From assembly GCF_025143985.1 (NCBI RefSeq), contig NZ_CP083564.1:931501-995500 (forward strand): a stretch of DNA of 64,000 bases, given 5' to 3'. The stretch is from Sulfitobacter sp. W027 (GTDB taxonomy: Bacteria; Pseudomonadota; Alphaproteobacteria; Rhodobacterales; Rhodobacteraceae). The first letter of the stretch is position 1, and each line of letters starts with the position of its first letter. The notes beneath the pieces were generated by a model. It saw only the letters and a program-made list of their open reading frames with translations. It made no database searches and was not told the origin of the DNA. The position numbers were made by a program, and so were the translations under genes. Below, one piece after another: positions 19,310 to 29,284 of this stretch.

Positions 19310-21265
19310 TCAAACATCCAACTCCTCCACAAACTGCGCGTTCTGTTGAATATACTCAAAGCGCATCTCCGGCTTCTTCCCCATCAGACGTTCCACCAAA
19401 TCCCCGGTCTCACCCGGCACATCCTCGTCCACGGTCACGCGGATGAGCTTGCGGGTCTCGGGGTCCATCGTGGTTTCCTTGAGGTCCTTGGCGTCCATCT
19501 CGCCCAGACCCTTGAAGCGGCTGACGTCGATCTTGCCTTTGCCACCCAAGCCCTTGGCCAGCCACATGTTTTTCTCGGCCTCGTCCAAGCAGTACACCCG
19601 CTTGGCGCCCTGCGTGAGGCGGAAGAGCGGCGGGCAGGCGAGATAGAGGTGCCCGGCGTCGATCAGCGGGCGCATCTGGGTGAAGAAGAATGTCATCAGC
19701 AGCGAGGCGATATGTGCACCATCCACGTCGGCGTCGGTCATGATGATGATCTTGTCGTAGCGCAGATCGTCGAGGTTAAATTTCGTGCCCATGCCGACGC
19801 CGAGCGCCTCGCAGAGGTCGTTGATCTCGGCGTTGGTGGTGATCTTGCTGGAGGCCGCGCCAAGTACGTTGAGGATCTTACCCTTCAGCGGCAGCAGGGC
19901 CTGCGTGTTCCGGTTGCGCGCGCCTTTGCCGGAGCCGCCCGCAGAGTCGCCCTCGACGATGAACAGTTCCGTGCCCTCGCGGGTCTTGCTGGTGCAGTCG
20001 GTCAGCTTGCCGGGCAGGCGCAGTTTCTTGGTGGCGCTTTTGCGTTGAGTTTCTTTTTCCTGACGACGGCGCATCCGTTCCTCGGCGCGCAATACGAGGA
20101 AATCGAGGATCGCGCCGGCGGATTTCGTATCCGCCGCGAGCCAGTTGTCAAAGTGGTCGCGCACGGCGTTTTCCACTAGACGCGCGGCTTCGGTGGTGGC
20201 CAGACGGTCTTTGGTCTGGCCAACGAATTCCGGCTCGCGGATGAAGCAGGAGACCAAAGCGCAGCCCCCCGTAATCAGGTCATCGCGGGTGATGTCCTTG
20301 GCTTTGCGGTTGTTCGCCAACTCGCCGTAGGCCCGGATGCCTTTGAGGATCGCGGCCCAAAAGCCGCCTTCATGGGTGCCGCCTTCGGGCGTGGGGACGG
20401 TGTTACAGTAGGACTGGATGAACCCGTCGCGGGCAGGGGTCCAGTTGATCGCCCATTCGACCTTGCCCGGCACGCCAAAGCGTTCTTGGAATTCGACGGT
20501 GCCCGCAAAGGGGTTCTCGGCATAGGTGGTAGATTTGCCCAGCGTTTCGCGCAGGTAGTCGGCGAGGCCACCGGGGAAGTGGAAGGTCGCCTCCATCGGA
20601 GTGTCGCCGTCCTCGATCTCGGACTTCCAGCGAATTTCGACGCCGGAGAAGAGATAGGCCTTGGAGCGGACCATCTTCAGCAGGCGTGCGGGTTTGAACC
20701 GGTGCGCGCCGAAGATTTGCTCGTCGGCGTGGAAGTTCACCGTGGTGCCGCGTCGATTGGGGGCGGCGCCGATTTTCTCCACCGGGCCTTGCGGGATGCC
20801 GCGGGAGAACCGCTGCTCGAACAACTCGCGGTTGCGCGCGACCTGCACGACCATGGAATCAGACAACGCGTTGACCACCGAGGCACCAACCCCGTGCAGG
20901 CCGCCTGAGGTTTGATAGGCCTTGCCCGAGAACTTGCCGCCCGCGTGCAATGTGCAGAGGATCACCTCAAGGGCGGATTTGTCTGGAAACTTGGGGTGCG
21001 GGTCAATCGGGATGCCGCGGCCGTTGTCGCGGATGGTGACGGAATAGTCCGCGTGCAATTCGACCTCAATGCGGTTGGCATGGCCCGCCACCGCTTCGTC
21101 CATAGAGTTGTCGAGCACTTCGGCGACAAGGTGATGCAAAGCGCGCTCATCGGTGCCGCCGATATACATGCCGGGGCGTTTGCGGACGGGCTCCAGCCCT
21201 TCCAGCACTTCGATGGAGGAGGCGTCATAATCTGTGGGTTCTTGGCCGGAAAGAAGATCGGTCAT
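19310..21265 (-). CDS. parE: DNA topoisomerase IV subunit B
   Basis: A 651-residue type IIA topoisomerase ATPase subunit, which with ParC decatenates daughter chromosomes. GHKL motifs are visible: EVLDNSMDEAVAG, IRDNGRGIPID and GGLHGVGASVVNALSD. The TOPRIM domain has FIVEGDSAGGSGKGARNR and IIMTDADVDGAHI. The length and the lack of the long GyrB insertion favour ParE over GyrB. Its stop faces the BRCT gene with 9 bases between them. Confidence 0.95.
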   Translation of the reverse strand: MTDLLSGQEPTDYDASSIEVLEGLEPVRKRPGMYIGGTDERALHHLVAEVLDNSMDEAVAGHANRIEVELHADYSVTIRDNGRGIPIDPHPKFPDKSALEVILCTLHAGGKFSGKAYQTSGGLHGVGASVVNALSDSMVVQVARNRELFEQRFSRGIPQGPVEKIGAAPNRRGTTVNFHADEQIFGAHRFKPARLLKMVRSKAYLFSGVEIRWKSEIEDGDTPMEATFHFPGGLADYLRETLGKSTTYAENPFAGTVEFQERFGVPGKVEWAINWTPARDGFIQSYCNTVPTPEGGTHEGGFWAAILKGIRAYGELANNRKAKDITRDDLITGGCALVSCFIREPEFVGQTKDRLATTEAARLVENAVRDHFDNWLAADTKSAGAILDFLVLRAEERMRRRQEKETQRKSATKKLRLPGKLTDCTSKTREGTELFIVEGDSAGGSGKGARNRNTQALLPLKGKILNVLGAASSKITTNAEINDLCEALGVGMGTKFNLDDLRYDKIIIMTDADVDGAHIASLLMTFFFTQMRPLIDAGHLYLACPPLFRLTQGAKRVYCLDEAEKNMWLAKGLGGKGKIDVSRFKGLGEMDAKDLKETTMDPETRKLIRVTVDEDVPGETGDLVERLMGKKPEMRFEYIQQNAQFVEELDV

Positions 21266-21361
21266 GCGGGCCTGCTCTTTGTTTGTGATTGGACGCTATT
21301 TTGACAGGGCCGCGCGCCGGGGGCAATCGCGGGTTTGTCTTATGGCTCGGATTCGGGTCGG

Positions 21362-21739
21362 TTAGGTGGCTTTGGCGTGGAGCCAGTCGGCGAGGGTGTC
21401 TTCGTCAATGCGGCGCTGAGCGACTTCGCGGATCAAATCGCCCGCCTCAATGGTTTCATGCGTGATGCGGATACCGTTCAGATGCAAGCAAACGATCATG
21501 GTTTTATATGCCGTACGCTTATTCGCATCGTTGAATACATGGCCGGTCGCCACCGCCACGCAATAGGCAGCGGCAAGGTCGAAGATATTTTCGATCATTC
21601 CGTAGACGAGCCTGTTGTCCACCCGCGCCAAAGCGCCATCAAGAGATTTGTCGAGCGCCCGTCCGGCAAGCTCTCCGGGGTTCAGAACCGCATCGTGAAT
21701 CGTTTCGACAAGACCGGCGTTCAGAAGAACGTAGGTCAT
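21362..21739 (-). CDS. doc: Doc-family toxin (Fic fold)
   Basis: A 125-residue Doc toxin. The Fic/Doc active-site motif HVFNDANKRTA lies at residues 67-77; the Doc variant lacks the second Gly/Asn-Gly of AMPylating Fic proteins and acts as a kinase that phosphorylates elongation factor Tu. The start overlaps the antitoxin stop by 4 bases (ATGA), the usual Phd-Doc arrangement. The gene is full length, so the toxin is probably active. It is encoded just upstream of parE on the same strand, in a region that may be a small accessory insertion. Confidence 0.92.
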   Translation of the reverse strand: MTYVLLNAGLVETIHDAVLNPGELAGRALDKSLDGALARVDNRLVYGMIENIFDLAAAYCVAVATGHVFNDANKRTAYKTMIVCLHLNGIRITHETIEAGDLIREVAQRRIDEDTLADWLHAKAT

Positions 21740-21984
21740 TTATCTTTGAGGTAGTCGAGCACGGGCTGGGTTTGCTCACGGGTGGCGGCGATACTCTCCA
21801 TCACCTCATCCAGCGTCGCCACACGCGGCTCTTCTTGCAAAGTCGCCTCTGCCGGAACGAAATAGCCCACACATCGCGAATTCTTCATCACCGCCACAGG
21901 TTTGCCGCCAGAGCGTTCCAGCACCTTATGCGGTTCGCGCATTTCGGTCATGGTGGCGATGTGGTTGGTGTGGATACGGGTCAT
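21736..21984 (-). CDS. phd: Phd/YefM-family antitoxin
   Basis: An 82-residue antitoxin. The N-terminal part (MTEMREPHKVLERSGGKPVAVMKNSRCVGYFVP) is the Phd/YefM DNA-binding fold, and the C-terminal tail (VMESIAATREQTQPVLDYLK) is the toxin-neutralising segment. A good Shine-Dalgarno (AGGAG, 6 bases from ATG) is seen on the minus strand. It lies first in the pair, as expected, and the AT-rich palindrome at 21997-22018 immediately upstream is the probable autoregulatory operator bound by Phd-Doc. Confidence 0.88.
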   Translation of the reverse strand: MTRIHTNHIATMTEMREPHKVLERSGGKPVAVMKNSRCVGYFVPAEATLQEEPRVATLDEVMESIAATREQTQPVLDYLKDK

Positions 21985-21996
21985 AATCGGCTCCTG

Positions 21997-22018
21997 AATA
22001 TATATTTAAATATACATT
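21997..22018. promoter_or_regulatory. Palindromic operator of the phd-doc pair
   Basis: An AT-only core TATATTTAAATATA (22001-22014) is a perfect 14-bp palindrome; it extends to 22 bp with a single mismatched pair (22000/22015). It lies 12 bases upstream of the antitoxin start, where Phd-type repressors bind to autoregulate. The site probably overlaps the -10 region of the toxin-antitoxin promoter. Confidence 0.65.
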
Positions 22019-22030
22019 ATCACCCCTGAT

Positions 22031-22918
22031 TTACAAGGGCCGCTGCGGGCACCAGCTCAATATCGCTTCCGCCACAGCCGCCGGCCTTTGGTGGTGCAGC
22101 CAATGGTCAGCGCCCGCAATCTCTATGCGTGTGAGGTCCTGAACAAATGTTTCCAAACCTGCTGTGGCTTCGGGTAGAAGCGCAGTGTCATCCGCGCCCC
22201 AAACCAAAAGATGCGGGCAACTTACCCGCAAACGCTCAACCGGAAATTCAGGCAGACCGCGCAGAGGTTCGCCGGGGTCTGCGACCTGTAGGGGGGAGGC
22301 GCGATACCAGTTGATCATCGCCCGCAGCCGCCCCGGCCGTCCCCATTCCGCGCGGTAGGCCTCAAGCCGGTCGGCTGTCATCCAGCTTAGGTCCATATGG
22401 GCTGAAAACAGCTTGAGCAGCCCCGCGAAATCGTCTTTGGCCAGTCTTACGGCACTGCCTTCGGCGCGCAGCGTGTTAATGTACTGCGAAGCCTGCGACT
22501 GAGCGCCACCAGCGGCCATGGCCCGTTGAAACGGCACCGGATGTACGCCGTTCAGGATGATCAACCGGGCAACCAAATCGGGCCGGAACATCGCCAAGGC
22601 ATAGCCGACCGAAGCGCCCCAATCATGGGCCAAGACAGTCACTGACCTTTCGCCGATCAATTCGGCCATATCGGCCATGAGATGCGCCATGGCATAGGGT
22701 TCGATCCCCTCGGGCGCGCTGCTTTGGCCATAGCCGCGCTGGTCTGGCGCGATACAGTGAAAATCGTCGCAAAGTAGGGGAGCCAGATCGCTCCAAGCGC
22801 CACCATACTCGGGAAAGCCATGGAGCATGAGCAGAGGTGGCAGGCTTTCATCGCCCCAATGGCGGATAAAAATCTCCTGACCGTTTATTCGGCGGGTTTC
22901 GGTCCGTGTCGGTTCCAT
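22031..22918 (-). CDS. Alpha/beta hydrolase (epoxide hydrolase/dehalogenase-like)
   Basis: A 295-residue alpha/beta hydrolase. MLHGFPEYGGAW supplies the HGFP oxyanion region; AHDWGASVGY holds the nucleophile Asp99 in the HDW motif, as in epoxide hydrolases and haloalkane dehalogenases rather than the Ser of esterases. GADHWLHHQRP carries the catalytic His. The start MEPTRTETRRING is placed by AGGAGG six bases before the ATG. DQRGYGQSSAP matches the conserved loop of soluble epoxide hydrolases. The substrate is unknown. It diverges from the MATE transporter gene. Confidence 0.88.
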   Translation of the reverse strand: MEPTRTETRRINGQEIFIRHWGDESLPPLLMLHGFPEYGGAWSDLAPLLCDDFHCIAPDQRGYGQSSAPEGIEPYAMAHLMADMAELIGERSVTVLAHDWGASVGYALAMFRPDLVARLIILNGVHPVPFQRAMAAGGAQSQASQYINTLRAEGSAVRLAKDDFAGLLKLFSAHMDLSWMTADRLEAYRAEWGRPGRLRAMINWYRASPLQVADPGEPLRGLPEFPVERLRVSCPHLLVWGADDTALLPEATAGLETFVQDLTRIEIAGADHWLHHQRPAAVAEAILSWCPQRPL

Positions 22919-23066
22919 CGCCAGCCCTCCTGCATCCAGCTTTGCCGTTAAGGGCCGCGGACGCAAGGAATTCATGTCAAAATTGGGGCAACAAAGCCCC
23001 GCAACCCTATGACAGAGCGTAAAAACCGGACTTTCCCTTTGCAGTGGCCCGGCGTAAGGCTTTCTC

Positions 23067-24422
23067 ATGACCAAAGTAATGACCAACCGCAATCACGTCC
23101 GGGCGATCTTGACGCTTGGCCTGCCGCTGATCGGCGGACATTTGGCACAGATGGCCATCGGGGTGACCGATACGGTCATGCTGGGTTGGTATTCGGTTGA
23201 GGCGTTGGCGGCGGTGGTGCTGGGCAGTACCTATTTCTTCGTGCTGTTCATCTTCGGTTCGGGCTTTGCCATGGCGGTGATGCCACTGGTCGCGGCCTAT
23301 GATGCCGAGGATGATGAGATCGGGCTGCGCCGCGCCACGCGCATGGGGCTGTGGCTGTCGGTGGGTTTCGCGTTGATCGCGCTGCCTGCGATGATCTGGT
23401 CGCCTGCGGTGCTGGACCTGCTGGGGCAGGGGCCGAACCTTGCCGATACAGCGGGCGATTACCTCAAAGTCGCAGGCTGGGGCATCGTGCCTGCACTGCT
23501 GGTCATGGTGCTGAAATCCTACCTCGCCGCTTTGGAACGCACGCAGGTCGTGCTGTGGATCACCCTGCTGGCCGCGGGGGTAAATGCGCTGGCGAATTAC
23601 GCGCTGATCTTCGGCAACTGGGGCGCGCCCGAGCTTGGCGTGATGGGCGCGGCGGTGGCCTCGGTCACCACGCAGTTCGTCTCGCTGATCGGGGTGGTGA
23701 TCTATGTGCTGATCGCCCTGCCGCAACACAGCCTGTTCGTGCGGCTGTGGCGGGTTGATACGCAGATGCTGGTGCGGGTCTTTACGCTGGGTCTGCCGAT
23801 TGGTCTGACGACGCTGAGCGAAGTTGGTCTGTTTGCGGCCTCTTCGTTGATGATGGGCTGGCTGGGGACGATCCCGCTGGCCGCGCATGGCATCGCGATC
23901 CAACTCGCCTCTCTGACCTTCATGGTGCATCTGGGGCTGAGCAATGTCGCCACGATCCGCGCGGGAAATGCCTATGGCCGCCGGGATGTGCCGCATATGA
24001 AACGCGGCGCGGTGATCGTGACGGGGCTGTCGCTGGTCTTTGCGCTGATCACTATGGTCGGTTTTGTCGGCTGGCCCGAGCCGTTGATCTCGGTCTTTAT
24101 GCAGGAGGATGAGCCTGCGCGGGTTGAGATCCTTACCATCGGCACTGGGCTGTTGGTGATGGCGGCTCTGTTCCAACTGGTCGACGGGGCGCAGGTGGTG
24201 GCGCTTGGCCTGCTGCGCGGGGTTCAAGATACCAAGATCCCGATGGTGATGGCCGCAATCAGCTATTGGGTTGTTGGTATGCCATGTTCCTATTTCCTTG
24301 GCTTCACGCTGGGGTTCGGAGCAATGGGGATTTGGGCTGGTTTGGTTGCCGGGCTGGGCGTTGCGGGCCTGTTGCTCAACGCGCGGTTCTGGGGCGTCAC
24401 GGTCAAGTCGCTGGCCGGATAA
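23067..24422 (+). CDS. MATE family efflux transporter
   Basis: A 451-residue polytopic membrane protein with about twelve hydrophobic helices in two similar halves, as in MATE (NorM/DinF-like) cation-coupled drug exporters. Conserved features include LTLGLPLIGGHLAQMAIGVTDTVMLG in the first helix pair (the segment around residues 10-35), the mid-protein VFTLGLPIGLTTLSEVGLF marking the second half, and DGAQVVALGLLRGVQDTK near helix 10. The substrate could be organic cations or toxic metabolites. It begins at MTKVMTNRN. Confidence 0.92.
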   Translation: MTKVMTNRNHVRAILTLGLPLIGGHLAQMAIGVTDTVMLGWYSVEALAAVVLGSTYFFVLFIFGSGFAMAVMPLVAAYDAEDDEIGLRRATRMGLWLSVGFALIALPAMIWSPAVLDLLGQGPNLADTAGDYLKVAGWGIVPALLVMVLKSYLAALERTQVVLWITLLAAGVNALANYALIFGNWGAPELGVMGAAVASVTTQFVSLIGVVIYVLIALPQHSLFVRLWRVDTQMLVRVFTLGLPIGLTTLSEVGLFAASSLMMGWLGTIPLAAHGIAIQLASLTFMVHLGLSNVATIRAGNAYGRRDVPHMKRGAVIVTGLSLVFALITMVGFVGWPEPLISVFMQEDEPARVEILTIGTGLLVMAALFQLVDGAQVVALGLLRGVQDTKIPMVMAAISYWVVGMPCSYFLGFTLGFGAMGIWAGLVAGLGVAGLLLNARFWGVTVKSLAG

Positions 24423-24425
24423 CTC

Positions 24426-24827
24426 TCAGCCCCGATCCATCCGATCCGCTTTTTTGCGCACCAAGGTGCTGCGCAGATCATGCATTGCCAGCAACAGGTC
24501 ATCGGTCACGGCGTCAAGCTCGGCATCCGTGGCACGCGATTGCACCCATTGCGTGGTGAGGTTCAGATGCTCCACCGCGCGGCGGATATCGTCAATCTCC
24601 CGCGCATTAAGGGCCCGGCGGCGGGCATCGGCCCAGCGGGCGATCTCGGCCTCATCGGCTTCGGTCAGACGGTGCTGCCCATGCGGCTTTACCTCGCCAC
24701 TGCGGATGTTGACCACGGCGATCTGCTCCATCTCGATCCGGCGTTGGCGGTTTTCGGCATCAAGCCGAAACACCGCCGCGCCATTCTCGCGGACCCTAAA
24801 GTAATAGTCGGGAAGATCGCCTGCCAT
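24426..24827 (-). CDS. Conserved hypothetical protein
   Basis: A 133-residue cytosolic protein without signal peptide or membrane segment. The N terminus (DYYFRVRENGAAVFRLDAEN) looks like a short beta-rich module and the rest is helical and highly charged. It is of a kind conserved in Rhodobacteraceae, but I do not recognise a characterised family. It lies 9 bases downstream of the aminotransferase stop... in the same orientation, so it is likely co-transcribed with it, and it converges on the MATE gene. Confidence 0.7.
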   Translation of the reverse strand: MAGDLPDYYFRVRENGAAVFRLDAENRQRRIEMEQIAVVNIRSGEVKPHGQHRLTEADEAEIARWADARRRALNAREIDDIRRAVEHLNLTTQWVQSRATDAELDAVTDDLLLAMHDLRSTLVRKKADRMDRG

Positions 24828-24836
24828 GGTTCGCCT

Positions 24837-26785
<1,949 letters not shown>

Positions 26786-26792
26786 TTCAGAA

Positions 26793-26807
26793 AAACCCTG
26801 CGGGTTT
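26793..26807 (+). terminator. Small hairpin after sdhE
   Basis: AAACCC-TGC-GGGTTT makes a perfect 6-bp stem eight bases after the sdhE stop, with AT-rich sequence on both sides. It could act as a weak terminator before the MarR-type gene, but it has no clean T-run. Confidence 0.35.
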
Positions 26808-26869
26808 AACGAATTATTCTGCTTTTTTAGAGAGTTTCCAGTTCAAACAAGGTGAACCGGAGATGTCGC

Positions 26870-27370
26870 ATGAGCATTCAAGACCCCGCCAGGCAGCCGA
26901 TGGCCGTGAAAGGTTTCATGGTCGGCTACCTTGAATCCCTGTCTTTGGTAGAGCGTTTACACCGCCTGCTGCTGGACGTGATCAAGGATGAATTTGAACG
27001 CGTCGGCGTGTTGGAGATTAATGCGGTGCAAGCGCTGCTTTTGTTCAACATCGGCGATAATGAGGTAACCGCGGGCGAGTTGAAAAGCCGTGGTTACTAT
27101 CAGGGCAGCAATGTCAGCTATAACCTCAAGAAACTCGTTGAGATGGGCTATATGCACCATCAGCGCTGTGAGATTGATCGCCGGTCGGTCCGTGTTCGGT
27201 TGACGGAAAAGGGGCGCTATATCCGCGATGTCGTTTCAGAACTTTTCTCGCGTCACGCGGACGGGATGGAGAGTAAGGGCGTATTGGGGGACGCGGGGAT
27301 TGAGGATATCACCCGCTCACTCAAACGGATGGAACGCTATTGGACGGACCAAATTCGCTATATCTACTGA
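26870..27370 (+). CDS. MarR-type winged-helix regulator (LdtR-like)
   Basis: A 166-residue MarR-fold DNA-binding protein. The winged helix is recognisable in INAVQALLLFNIGDNEVTAG, the recognition helix YYQGSNVSYNLKKLVEMGY and the wing RCEIDRRSVRVRLTEKG. This composition is very close to the LdtR/PetP-like regulators of alphaproteobacteria, where related proteins influence L,D-transpeptidase or stress genes. The start MSIQDPARQ follows a GGAG Shine-Dalgarno at 7 bases. The ligand and targets cannot be read from this sequence. It overlaps the convergent DUF1194 gene by 7 bases. Confidence 0.85.
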   Translation: MSIQDPARQPMAVKGFMVGYLESLSLVERLHRLLLDVIKDEFERVGVLEINAVQALLLFNIGDNEVTAGELKSRGYYQGSNVSYNLKKLVEMGYMHHQRCEIDRRSVRVRLTEKGRYIRDVVSELFSRHADGMESKGVLGDAGIEDITRSLKRMERYWTDQIRYIY

Positions 27371-28113
27371 TCCATAGGGGCAGGCGGTGTGAGTTGGGAA
27401 AACACCATCCCGTCCAATTCCCGCAGCAGTTTCTCGGCCATGGCGCGCGCGTAATCCTCGAACCCCAGCGAGGTTTGCACGAAAGCCTCGGGGCCAAGCA
27501 TCACCTCAGCCCGGTAGTAGGATGCTAGCGCGCCAATCTCGGCCTGTCGGCTGTCGCCAGAAGCGGGATCATCCGCACCGATCACCAGACCATTGATGGT
27601 CAGCCCGAGCGGACCAAAGGAGAGCGTCGCTAGACCGTCACGCACATCACGGGGGCGGGGGCCGAAGTTGGAGATGCCATCGCCGGAGATGTCGAGCGTG
27701 TGTTTCTGGCAATTGGCCCGCTCTGTGAGCAGTCGCGCGCCAAGTTGCATAGCCGCGCCAAGGGCCGTACCGGGCGAAGCCTCTCGCCGCTGGGTAGCGC
27801 GCAAGCGGCCAATGGCTACGTCAAGCGTGGCGGTATCGCTCAGCGTTGTCCAAGGCAGGATCACGGCCTGATCACCCGATCCGCTCCATTCGAAAACCAG
27901 AAGATCAACGTGATGCCCCGGCAGCATGAGGAGAGCCTGCCGCACCCGGGGGTCGTTCAGCGCATCGGCCAAGCCGCCGATCTGCAACCGATATTCCCGC
28001 GCATCAACTGAGCCGGAAACGTCTAGTCCCAGAGCGAGCGCCTGCCGACAGGCGGCCTCGGCCCCAGCCGCGCTGTTGAGCGCGAGACAGAAAGCAAGCG
28101 CCGCGCGGATCAT
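27364..28113 (-). CDS. DUF1194 (VWA-like) secreted protein
   Basis: A 249-residue exported protein with signal peptide MIRAALAFCLALNSAAGAEA. The mature part resembles a von Willebrand factor A domain: ALGLDVSGSVDAREY is a MIDAS-like DxSGS motif and LDISGDGISNFGPRP the second metal region, as in DUF1194. Such proteins may bind partners through a divalent metal; the function is unknown. Its ATG overlaps (ATGA) the ancestral stop of the neighbouring, frameshifted paralogue, showing that the two were a tandem, translationally coupled pair. Confidence 0.85.
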   Translation of the reverse strand: MIRAALAFCLALNSAAGAEAACRQALALGLDVSGSVDAREYRLQIGGLADALNDPRVRQALLMLPGHHVDLLVFEWSGSGDQAVILPWTTLSDTATLDVAIGRLRATQRREASPGTALGAAMQLGARLLTERANCQKHTLDISGDGISNFGPRPRDVRDGLATLSFGPLGLTINGLVIGADDPASGDSRQAEIGALASYYRAEVMLGPEAFVQTSLGFEDYARAMAEKLLRELDGMVFSQLTPPAPMDQ

Positions 28114-28240
28114 CCTTTTGGTCCCTGTATCTGCGGCAGCGCGCCCAAAGCTGGGGGAGAGACTTCTCGGATCAGTTTGACCCGCATGGCGCGTTCCAAA
28201 TCGGCAAAGCCCGAAGCGACGATCATGAAGGCCCCCAGCC
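28110..28240 (-). pseudogene. Out-of-frame C-terminal segment of the DUF1194 gene
   Basis: On the minus strand this reads GAFMIVASGFADLERAM, then RVKLIREVSPPALG and so on to a TGA at 28112-28110. It aligns with EAFVQTSLGFEDYARAM and AEKLLRE of the neighbouring intact DUF1194 protein at the equivalent position. It lacks its own start and is the detached tail of the upstream gene. Its stop overlaps the next ATG as ATGA. Confidence 0.8.
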
Positions 28241-28855
28241 CATGCGCACTTGGGATTTGTAAAAGGCAATGAGGCCAAGTTCCCCTTCGAAATCTGCAGC
28301 ATTCACGACAAGTCCGTTTACGGAGATCTCCGAAAAATGCGCCGCGCGATAGGCCGTTTTTGGCCCGAAACCTTCGTTGTTCTGCCCATCGCCTGCCATA
28401 TCGATCACCCGGGCATCGCAGGCAGGCGCGCCGTCAAATAACGTCGCACCAAACCGCAAAGCGTGGCCCATCGCGGTGGGCAGGCTGCTTTCGCTCCGCA
28501 AGCTGGTCTCAATAATGTCAGCGGCGCGGGTGAGGGCGGCGGGGTGGTCGATCAGCGTCCAATCCAGCACGATCTGCTGATGCGCTTCGCCGGACCATTC
28601 ATAGGCTGCAAGTGCCACAGCCGTGTCGCTGGCAAAAAACGCCCGAGCAACCGAGGGCGCGCGCAGTGTCGCAGCCAGCCCGCCGCGTTGCAACCGGTCC
28701 TCCTCGGGATCAACAGAGGAGGAGACATCCAGCGCCAGTAACAGCGCAAGACGACAGGGTGCCGCCTGCGCTGCGGCCATGGGCGCAAGCATCAGCGCCA
28801 GCGCGGCACTGATGCAAAACCTTACCAATGACCGGTGTTCTCCATGCTGGCCCAA
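28223..28855 (-). CDS. DUF1194 (VWA-like) protein, truncated by a frameshift
   Basis: A 210-residue reading frame homologous to the following DUF1194 gene: signal peptide (FCISAALALMLAPMAAAQA), LLLALDVSSSVDPEEDRL (MIDAS-like DxSSS) and VIDMAGDGQNNEGFGPK. It ends early at ...YKSQVRMGWGPS. In another frame the expected last 41 residues continue without interruption to 28110, so about one base appears lost near 28231-28243. The protein either ends prematurely, is a recent pseudogene, or this reflects a sequence error. The start overlaps gloA by 34 bases, and MGQHGEHRSLV is the only good start upstream of the signal peptide. Confidence 0.75.
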   Translation of the reverse strand: MGQHGEHRSLVRFCISAALALMLAPMAAAQAAPCRLALLLALDVSSSVDPEEDRLQRGGLAATLRAPSVARAFFASDTAVALAAYEWSGEAHQQIVLDWTLIDHPAALTRAADIIETSLRSESSLPTAMGHALRFGATLFDGAPACDARVIDMAGDGQNNEGFGPKTAYRAAHFSEISVNGLVVNAADFEGELGLIAFYKSQVRMGWGPS

Positions 28856-29256
28856 GGCTCCTGCGCGGGGAGGGCATCGCCCTCTTGCAGCAACTCTACC
28901 GAGATATTGTCGGGCGAGCGCACAAAAGCCATACGCCCGTCGCGCGGTGGGCGGTTGATCGTTACGCCGTTGTCTTGCAGCATCTGGCAGGTCTCATAGA
29001 TATTCTCGACCGTATAGGCGAGATGGCCGAAATGGCGGCTGTCGCTGGGCAATTCATCATCGCCGTCCCAGTTGTAGGTCAGCTCAACATCTGCATGGCC
29101 ATCGTCCATGCCCGGCGGGCAGAGGAAGACCAACGTGAAGCGGCCCCCTTCGTTGTCGATACGGCGCCGCTCAACAAGGCCCAGAAGTTTGTAAAATGCG
29201 ATAGAGGCGTCAAGATCCTTCACGCGCACCATGGTGTGCAGGTATTTAATGGGCAT
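28822..29256 (-). CDS. gloA: Lactoylglutathione lyase (glyoxalase I)
   Basis: A 144-residue glyoxalase/VOC-fold enzyme. The expected metal ligands are His7 (YLHTMVRV), Glu58 (DVELTYNW), His78 (HFGHLAYTV) and Glu121 (ISVELLQEG). LGLVERRRIDNEGGRFTLVF and the NWDG segment match GloA. It isomerises the hemithioacetal of methylglyoxal and glutathione to S-lactoylglutathione in the cytosol. It overlaps the DUF1194 gene by 34 bases on the same strand. Confidence 0.93.
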   Translation of the reverse strand: MPIKYLHTMVRVKDLDASIAFYKLLGLVERRRIDNEGGRFTLVFLCPPGMDDGHADVELTYNWDGDDELPSDSRHFGHLAYTVENIYETCQMLQDNGVTINRPPRDGRMAFVRSPDNISVELLQEGDALPAQEPWASMENTGHW

Positions 29257-29284
29257 CGGTGTTCCTTTGGTCGGTTGGGGCCGG

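Noticed and set aside
23007..24227. Long minus-strand frame opposite the MATE transporter
   Set aside because: It is antisense to the transporter, very rich in His/Gln/Arg and has no known motif.
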